This document shows, piece after piece, positions 58,898 through 64,000 of a stretch of DNA of 64,000 nucleotides. Below the pieces are notes generated by a model, which had not been told where the DNA came from, searched no databases, and saw only the letters and a list, made by a program, of their open reading frames with translations. The position numbers and the translations under genes are program-made. The DNA is from Halobacterium sp. CBA1132 (GTDB lineage: Archaea > Halobacteriota > Halobacteria > Halobacteriales > Halobacteriaceae). The stretch's first letter is position 1. The number at the start of each line of letters is the position of its first letter. Location of the stretch: NCBI RefSeq assembly GCF_001485535.1, contig NZ_BCMZ01000001.1, positions 558,001 to 622,000 on the forward strand. Direction: 5' to 3'.

Positions 58898-59848
58898 ATG
58901 GCAGACGTGACCCACGAGCCCGCCGGCACAGTCGCGGACGAACTCTTCGACAAGTACCTCCTCCCGAAAGCCGCGCTCGCCGTCATCCTCGCGGCGTCGC
59001 TGGTCGGCACCGCGCTGACTCTCGACCTCACGGGCCAGTGGTCGCCGCTTTTGGCGCTCGCGAAGTGGGGGTACTTCGTCGCGCTCGGCGTGCTGTTCGG
59101 CGGCCTGCTCTGGAAGCACGGCTTCGTCCGTCCCGGCGATGTCGACGCCGCCACCGACTACTGCGCGCAGATGTACCGGCGCTTCGACCGCATCGCCGCC
59201 GGCGCGCTCGCCGTGCTCGCCGTGACTGGCGTCGCGCTCCTCACCGTCGTCTACGCCGACGCCCCGCTCGGACTCCGCGTCGCGCTCGCCGTCGCCATCG
59301 GCGCCACCGTCTCCACGGGCGCTATCGACACGCTCCACGACGCCCCCGTTCCGGAGCGCTTCCGCACGGCTGCGGGCGTTCTCGCGCTCGCCGGTGCGAC
59401 GGTCACCGTCGCGCTGACTGCCATCACCGATGTCTCGCTCGCGGGCGGCGGCGCCGTCCCCGCCCTGTCTCGGGCGGTCCACTTGCTCGCGTTCGCGGCG
59501 TGGGTCGGCGGCGCCGTCTGGAACATCTTCGTCGCCGTCCCATCTGGTCAACTTCGGCCGACGCCACCCGTCGTTCGCGCCGCCGGCGAACAACTCGAAC
59601 GGTTCCGGTGGACGGTGCGCTTCGTCATCCCGACGCTCGTGCTCACCGGCGCCTACCAGTCCGTCGACGCGCTCGGCACCAGCCTCGCCACCTACGTCGG
59701 CACGGCCGTCGGCCTCGCAGTGGTCGCGAAACTCGCGCTCGTCGCCGTTCTGTTCGCCATCTTCCTCGCGTGCCCGATGTGGCGCGCGTGCTCGCCAATC
59801 GACGGCGTCTGCGACCTCGCGAAGATGGACGACGAGGTGGGCGACTGA
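58898..59848 (+). CDS. CopD-like polytopic membrane protein
   Basis: 316 aa, about eight helices. Motifs such as SPLLALAKWGYFVALGVLFG, YRRFDRIAAGALAVLAVTGV and RAVHLLAFAAWVGGAVWNIF (helix with conserved His) are those of the CopD/copper-resistance membrane domain. The C-terminal loop has several cysteines (LACPMWRACSPIDGVCDLAK), and another lies in DYCAQMY, which could bind a metal or redox group. First gene of an operon behind the iron-box; its stop overlaps the TusA-like start (TGATG). Transport or haem/copper handling is inferred only. Confidence 0.8.
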   Translation: MADVTHEPAGTVADELFDKYLLPKAALAVILAASLVGTALTLDLTGQWSPLLALAKWGYFVALGVLFGGLLWKHGFVRPGDVDAATDYCAQMYRRFDRIAAGALAVLAVTGVALLTVVYADAPLGLRVALAVAIGATVSTGAIDTLHDAPVPERFRTAAGVLALAGATVTVALTAITDVSLAGGGAVPALSRAVHLLAFAAWVGGAVWNIFVAVPSGQLRPTPPVVRAAGEQLERFRWTVRFVIPTLVLTGAYQSVDALGTSLATYVGTAVGLAVVAKLALVAVLFAIFLACPMWRACSPIDGVCDLAKMDDEVGD

Positions 59849-60129
59849 TGGCGGACCTCGACGTCCCCGCGACCGTACCCGACGCCGACCCCGACCGCAC
59901 CGTCGACAACCGGGGCCGCGGCTGCGCGAACGGCATCGTACGCGTGCAGCGCGCGCTCGAAGACCTCCCGCCGGGGGCGGTGCTGGAGATTCAGAGCACC
60001 GACCGCCGCGCGAAGACCGAGTACCCGAAACTCGCCGCCGAAACCCCGCACGAACTGCTCGCCGTGGTCGAGAGCCGGCGGCGCGTCCTCCGCAAACAGT
60101 ACACCACCTACCTCGAAATCCATGAGTGA
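59848..60129 (+). CDS. TusA/SirA-like small sulfur-carrier-type protein
   Basis: 93 aa. The alpha-beta fold is recognisable: VDNRGRGCANGIVRVQRALE, DLPPGAVLEIQSTDRRAKTE, ETPHELLAVVE. The conserved Cys is present (GRGCANG) but the CPxP motif of true TusA is changed to CANG. In the family the Cys carries persulfide sulfur or interacts with membrane partners. Genes before and after overlap it, so it belongs to this operon's function. Confidence 0.82.
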   Translation: MADLDVPATVPDADPDRTVDNRGRGCANGIVRVQRALEDLPPGAVLEIQSTDRRAKTEYPKLAAETPHELLAVVESRRRVLRKQYTTYLEIHE

Positions 60130-60808
60130 ACTCGTCGACCCGACACCGCCGTCGAGCGGCACCGCACGCACGAACTGGCAGCACCTCGCGGACGCCGACC
60201 CCATCGCTGTCCGGGACCCGCTCGCGGAACTCCTCGGCGTCGTCCCCGACGGCGACCCGCTAGTCGTCGGCTTCCCCGAAGTCGTGCTCGCCGCCGGCCA
60301 CGCCTGCCCCGCCGTCGCGGGCGCCTATCGCGCCACCCAACTCGCGCTCGACGACCTCTACCCCGACAGCCTCCCCGTGCGAAGCGACGTCGCCGTCGAA
60401 GTCGGCGGCGAACCCGACGACCACGGCCTCGGCGCGATGGCGAACGTCGTCAGCCACGTCACCGGCGCCGACCGCGAGACCGGATTCACCGGGTTCGGCG
60501 GCTACGGCGGCCGCGAGAACCTCCTGTCGTTCACGGACCTCGACGGCCCCGGACGCACGTTCGCGTTCCACCGCCTCGACACCGACGACAGCGTCCGCGT
60601 CTCGTTCGCGCCCGGTGAAATCGGGATGTCGCCGCCCGGCGAAAGCGGCGGCAGCGTCGGGGATGTAATTCCGAAACTGGTCGCCGGCGACGCCACCGAC
60701 GCCGAACGCGACCGCTTCCACGACCAGTGGCACGACCGCGTCCAGCGCGTTCTCGACGCGACCCCCGGCGAGGACAGTCCGTTCACGCTCTGCCACCCCG
60801 AGAACTGA
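60122..60808 (+). CDS. FmdE-like domain protein
   Basis: 228 aa. The FmdE motif appears as VLAAGHACPAVAGAYRATQL (H-x-C-P), followed by VEVGGEPDDHGLGAMANVVS with further His/Asp, then FAPGEIGMSPPGESGG. FmdE-type domains bind a metal through such Cys/His residues and occur outside formylmethanofuran dehydrogenase. Methanogenesis is absent here. Its start overlaps the TusA-like gene by eight bases. A metal-binding or chaperone role is inferred. Confidence 0.75.
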   Translation: MSELVDPTPPSSGTARTNWQHLADADPIAVRDPLAELLGVVPDGDPLVVGFPEVVLAAGHACPAVAGAYRATQLALDDLYPDSLPVRSDVAVEVGGEPDDHGLGAMANVVSHVTGADRETGFTGFGGYGGRENLLSFTDLDGPGRTFAFHRLDTDDSVRVSFAPGEIGMSPPGESGGSVGDVIPKLVAGDATDAERDRFHDQWHDRVQRVLDATPGEDSPFTLCHPEN

Positions 60809-60882
60809 CTCGCTGCCACCCAGTTTTGTCGCTCGCTGGAGAACTACGAACAACTAAGTTGGCGTCTCGGCACACTTCTGAC

Positions 60883-61923
60883 ATGGGCGGTTTGCGACGA
60901 CACCTGCCGGTCGCCGCCGTCTTGGGGCTCGCGGTCGGACTGCTCGCCGTCTCCACGGCCCACCACGCCCACGAAATCGAGCAGATAAACCACGTCGGCG
61001 GGCCGGTCTCCGCGTTCCTCGTCGACGCCGTCCCCGCCGCGTGCCTCCTCCTCGCCGGCTACTGGCTCCACGCGAGCGACTTCGGCGCCGCCGGCCGCTG
61101 GCTCGTCGCCTCGTGGTCGGTACTCGGCGGCGGACTGTTCGCCGCCATCACGCTGCTCACCATCGCCATCCGCGAGTTCGAGGGGCGCAGCGTCGCCGAA
61201 CCCGTCTTCCCGCTGCTCGTCGACACCGGCGTCGGCGCCGTTGCCGGCTTCCTCGGCGGCGTCTTCTACGTTCGTGCGCGCCGCGACGCCGAGCGCGCGT
61301 CCCGCGCCAGCGACGCGTTCGCGTTCGTCAACGACGTGCTCCGCCACGACATCCGCAACAGCCTCGGCGTCGTGCGCGGGCAAGCCGACCTGCTCGCGTC
61401 CACCACCGACGACGAGTCGGTCGCGGACCGCGCGGCGACGATTCACGACCAGACCGAGGAAGCTCTCGACCGAATCGAGAGCGCCGACACCGTCGCGAGC
61501 ACGCTCCGCGACGAGGCCGCGTTCGAACCCGTCGACCTCAGCGCCCGTGCCGAAACGGCGGCCGACCGCGTCGCCGACGCCTACGCGGCCACCGTCGACA
61601 CCGACCTCCCCGAGCAGGCGCCCGTGCTCGCGAACGACGCCGTCCAGTCGGTCGTCGACAACCTCGTGGAGAACGCCGCCGAGCACAACGACGCCGACGA
61701 CCCGCGGGTCGAAGTCGCGGTCGAACTAGGGGGCGACGCGGTGCGACTGGAAGTCCGCGACAACGGGCCCGGCGTCGCTGCCGACGTCCTCGCGGACGCC
61801 GACGGCGGACTCGACCTCGTGCGGACGCTCGTCCACCACTACGACGGCGACATCTGCGTCACCGACAACGACCCCCGCGGGACCGTCTTCGCCGTCGACC
61901 TGCCGCGCGCCGACACCGACTGA
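60883..61923 (+). CDS. Membrane sensor histidine kinase
   Basis: 346 aa. Four predicted helices (VAAVLGLAVGLLAVSTAHHA, FLVDAVPAACLLLAGYWLHA, WSVLGGGLFAAITLLTIAI, VGAVAGFLGGVFYV), then the phospho-acceptor helix FVNDVLRHDIRNSLGVVRGQ, N-box VVDNLVENAAEHNDADDP, and G1 VRDNGPGVAADVL. The G2 region is shortened to DGGLDLVRTLVHHYDGDI. No cognate response regulator is adjacent. A TATA-like element (60854-60860) 26-28 bases upstream suggests a leaderless message. Confidence 0.9.
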   Translation: MGGLRRHLPVAAVLGLAVGLLAVSTAHHAHEIEQINHVGGPVSAFLVDAVPAACLLLAGYWLHASDFGAAGRWLVASWSVLGGGLFAAITLLTIAIREFEGRSVAEPVFPLLVDTGVGAVAGFLGGVFYVRARRDAERASRASDAFAFVNDVLRHDIRNSLGVVRGQADLLASTTDDESVADRAATIHDQTEEALDRIESADTVASTLRDEAAFEPVDLSARAETAADRVADAYAATVDTDLPEQAPVLANDAVQSVVDNLVENAAEHNDADDPRVEVAVELGGDAVRLEVRDNGPGVAADVLADADGGLDLVRTLVHHYDGDICVTDNDPRGTVFAVDLPRADTD

Positions 61924-61976
61924 CGCCGTCGGTTCGGCGAGTACGCTTAACTGCTTGCTCCCGGCACACTCGACAA

Positions 61977-63794
61977 ATGGCCGACACCGCGAAGCCGGAC
62001 AGCAGCGGTCGCCTCGCCGGGTACGCTGTCGCCGCGCTCGGCGCGCTGCTGTTCGCCGTACCGCTGTACGACGTCTGGGACGACACGACCGACCTCGGCT
62101 GGAGTCTCCTCCCGACGCTCGTCGAGAACGCCACCCTGTTCGCGCTCGCGGGCCTCGTCGTCGCCGGCGGCGTCTGGCTCGCGCGCTCGCAGTGGGACAG
62201 CAAGCACGTCACCACAGTCGCGGCCACGACGTTCGCCGGATTCGCTGCGACGGCCGCGCTGTTCGCGTGGATTGTCGCCGTCCAACTGTGGGCGATGCAC
62301 GAACTCAAGCCGTACGTCATCGCGCTGGACGCCGTCGTCGTCGGTACGCTCGGGTCGTTCGGCATCGGCGTCTACCGCGCGCGTTCCGAGAGCCGGTGCC
62401 GAGCGCTCCGGGTCGAACGGAACCGCCTCGCCGGTCTCTTCGAGAACACCAGCGACGCCGTCGCAACCGTCGAACTCGCCGACGGCGCCCCGACGGTCGC
62501 GTCGGCGAACGGGCGCTTCCGTGAGACGTTCGCCGACCCGATGGCCGCAATCGAGGCCGCCGCCGACCTCGCGGGAACGTCGCTGTCGTCGCTGTTCGAC
62601 TCCGGCCGCGGCACCGACACGACCACCCACGAAATCGCGTACAGCGACGCGGCCGGCGTCCACGAAGTCGCGTACGGCGACCGCGCCGACCGCGGCGACG
62701 ACGCCCGCGAGTTCATCGTCCAGTTCGTCCCCTTCGACACCGACGACGGCAGGACGTACGTCTACGTCGTCGCCACGGACGTCACCGAGCAGAAGCAACT
62801 CGCGCGCGAACGCGAAGCGAACGAACGCCTCGACCTCCTCCACGAGTACGCCTCGAAACTCGTGAACGCTGACGACAGCGAGGGCGCCGCCGCGCTCGCC
62901 CGGGAAGCCGTCGAGGAACTGTACGCGCCCTCGGCCGTCCGCGTCGTCCTCGACGACGACGTCGCTGCCGGACCCGCTGACTCCGAGGCGGCCTTCGACA
63001 TCACTATCGACGTCGGCGACCGCGGCCGTATCGACGTCGCCGCCGACCTCGCGCCCCGCGAACTGAACGCGGTCAACGTGCTCGCGACCCACCTCGACGA
63101 CGTGCTCGACCGCCTCGACTACGAGCGCGAACTCGCCGACGAGCGCGAGGAACTGGACTTCATCAACCGCACGCTCCGCCACAACCTCCTCAACGACATC
63201 CAAGTCGTGCGGGCGCGCCTCCAGACGCTCGACGGCGACGAGGACCTCGTGGACCACCGCGACGTGTTCCTCGACCACCTCGACCGCATGGCGGACTTCG
63301 TCCAGACGATGCGCACCTACACCAAGTCACTCGTCGAGGACGACGAACACGTCCTCAAGCCCGTCGACCTCCCGTCCGCGCTCGACGACGTGGTCGACGG
63401 CACGCAGAACGCCTACGAGGACGCGACCGTCTCGCTCGGAGACGTGCCACAGGTCGCCGTGAGCGCCGACGAACTCCTCGAACCACTGCTTGAGAACGTC
63501 ACTACGAACGCCGTCGAACACAACGACAAGGAGACGCCCCGCGTCCACGTCGACGCCGAACGCCACGGTGACTGGGTGACCGTCCGCGTCGCCGACAACG
63601 GCCCCGGTGTCCCCGACGACCGCAAGGACGACGTGTTCGAGCGCGGCGAACTCGGCGAGCACAGCTCCGGCAGCGGCTTCGGGCTGTTCTTCGTGCGCAA
63701 AACTGTCGAATCCTACGGCGGCGGCGTCGAACTCCGCGACAACGAACCCACGGGCACCGTCGTGCGCCTCACGCTCCCCGTCGCGTCTACTTGA
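61977..63794 (+). CDS. Membrane sensor histidine kinase with PAS and GAF-like domains
   Basis: 605 aa. Four N-terminal helices to about residue 135, a PAS domain (LAGLFENTSDAVATVELADG to VYVVATDVTEQKQLAREREA), a GAF-like segment around VEELYAPSAVRVVLDDDVAA, then H-box FINRTLRHNLLNDIQVVRAR, N-box LLENVTTNAVEHNDKETP, G1 VRVADNGPGVPDD and G2 SGSGFGLFFVRKTVESYGG. It has the standard archaeal layout. It starts 53 bases after the other kinase, with a TATA-like CTTAAC 28 bases upstream of the ATG. Confidence 0.92.
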   Translation: MADTAKPDSSGRLAGYAVAALGALLFAVPLYDVWDDTTDLGWSLLPTLVENATLFALAGLVVAGGVWLARSQWDSKHVTTVAATTFAGFAATAALFAWIVAVQLWAMHELKPYVIALDAVVVGTLGSFGIGVYRARSESRCRALRVERNRLAGLFENTSDAVATVELADGAPTVASANGRFRETFADPMAAIEAAADLAGTSLSSLFDSGRGTDTTTHEIAYSDAAGVHEVAYGDRADRGDDAREFIVQFVPFDTDDGRTYVYVVATDVTEQKQLAREREANERLDLLHEYASKLVNADDSEGAAALAREAVEELYAPSAVRVVLDDDVAAGPADSEAAFDITIDVGDRGRIDVAADLAPRELNAVNVLATHLDDVLDRLDYERELADEREELDFINRTLRHNLLNDIQVVRARLQTLDGDEDLVDHRDVFLDHLDRMADFVQTMRTYTKSLVEDDEHVLKPVDLPSALDDVVDGTQNAYEDATVSLGDVPQVAVSADELLEPLLENVTTNAVEHNDKETPRVHVDAERHGDWVTVRVADNGPGVPDDRKDDVFERGELGEHSSGSGFGLFFVRKTVESYGGGVELRDNEPTGTVVRLTLPVAST

Positions 63795-63798
63795 GGAC

Positions 63799-64000
63799 TA
63801 CCGCTCAGCGTCTTCGACGACCTGCAGGAGTTCGGTCATCCGCTCGTCGTCGCCGTCCAGTTGGTCGGCGGCCTGCTCGCGCACGCGTTCTAACTCGGCC
63901 TGCAGTCGCTGGAAGCGCTCGTCGTCGGCCAACTCGTCGTCGTCGTAGCGCGTCTCCAGTTCCGCGACCTTCGAGCTGAGCGCGTACAGCGCCCGCAGTT
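63799..64000 (-). CDS. C-terminal part of an acidic coiled-coil protein (start outside window)
   Basis: At least 66 codons on the minus strand, ending at TAG 63799-63801. The visible part is a helix with heptad pattern: LYALSSKVAELETRYDDDEL, FQRLQAELERVREQAADQLD, RMTELLQVVEDAER. Convergent with the kinase. Family not identifiable from this fragment. Confidence 0.75.

Noticed and set aside
60122-60808. Methanogenic formylmethanofuran dehydrogenase subunit
   Set aside because: Only the FmdE-like metal domain is present and no other methanogenesis gene; stand-alone FmdE domains occur widely.

Overview
The window is chromosomal DNA of a halophilic archaeon (class Halobacteria). Supporting signs are high GC, strongly acidic proteins, a Nuo/Fpo-type complex without NADH-input subunits, an archaeal 7S/SRP RNA, a digeranylgeranylglyceryl-phosphate synthase, archaeal RNase P subunit 4 and YhbY, a PGF-CTERM surface protein, and TATA boxes about 26-30 nt ahead of many start codons (largely leaderless transcripts). 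The genus cannot be fixed from sequence alone; a Halobacterium-like lineage is a guess.

Layout. 1-9.9 kb: respiratory operon on the minus strand, nuoA-B-CD-H-I-J1-J2-K-L-M-N, with nuoN running off the left edge. 10-11.8 kb: purKE. 11.9-15.5 kb: an Agl23-like membrane protein, lumazine synthase (ribH), an aminotransferase and a small membrane protein. 15.6-20.6 kb: glutamate dehydrogenase, a CitE-like lyase, a two-repeat PGF-CTERM surface protein, a MaoC-like hydratase, a DoxX-like protein and a CBS protein. 20.6-24.3 kb: an acyl-CoA carboxylase carboxyltransferase with a fused small-subunit-like N-terminus, an FAD oxidoreductase and an AhpD-like protein. 24.3-28.0 kb: two overlapping genes for secreted proteins, one with calcium-binding (TSP3-type) repeats and one with a beta-helix. 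28.4-31.96 kb: a small genomic island with a restriction-modification system, bounded by copies of the 3' end of tRNA-Arg(TCG).

32-36.2 kb: lipid synthesis (UbiA), a DUF7504 RecA-like protein, a CoA-binding protein, AIM24 and cysteine synthase. 36.37-36.68 kb: SRP RNA. 36.8-38 kb: a broken chimera of a receiver-GAF gene and a DUF7504 gene. 38-42.2 kb: MscS channel, YhbY, RNase P protein 4, two glycosyltransferases and a Gly-rich protein. 42.3-46 kb: DUF2797, then a VOC/dioxygenase/hydrolase/DoxX group resembling the bacterial MhqO-MhqD-MhqP quinone detoxification set. 46.3-56.4 kb: ammonium transporter with GlnK, then a branched-chain amino acid ABC transporter (permeases, ATPases and, after an inserted three-gene peptidase operon, the binding protein). 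56.5-58.8 kb: a PurD-like ATP-grasp protein and an unknown. 58.86-60.8 kb: a putative metal-regulated operon encoding a CopD-like membrane protein, a TusA-like protein and an FmdE-like protein. 60.9-64 kb: two membrane histidine kinases and the end of a coiled-coil protein.

The best candidates for something undescribed are the iron-box CopD-TusA-FmdE operon, the R-M island with a winged-helix controller at tRNA-Arg, and the short coupled leader ORFs ahead of the DUF7504, DoxX and perhaps amt genes. All functions are read from sequence features and memory of families; no search was run.
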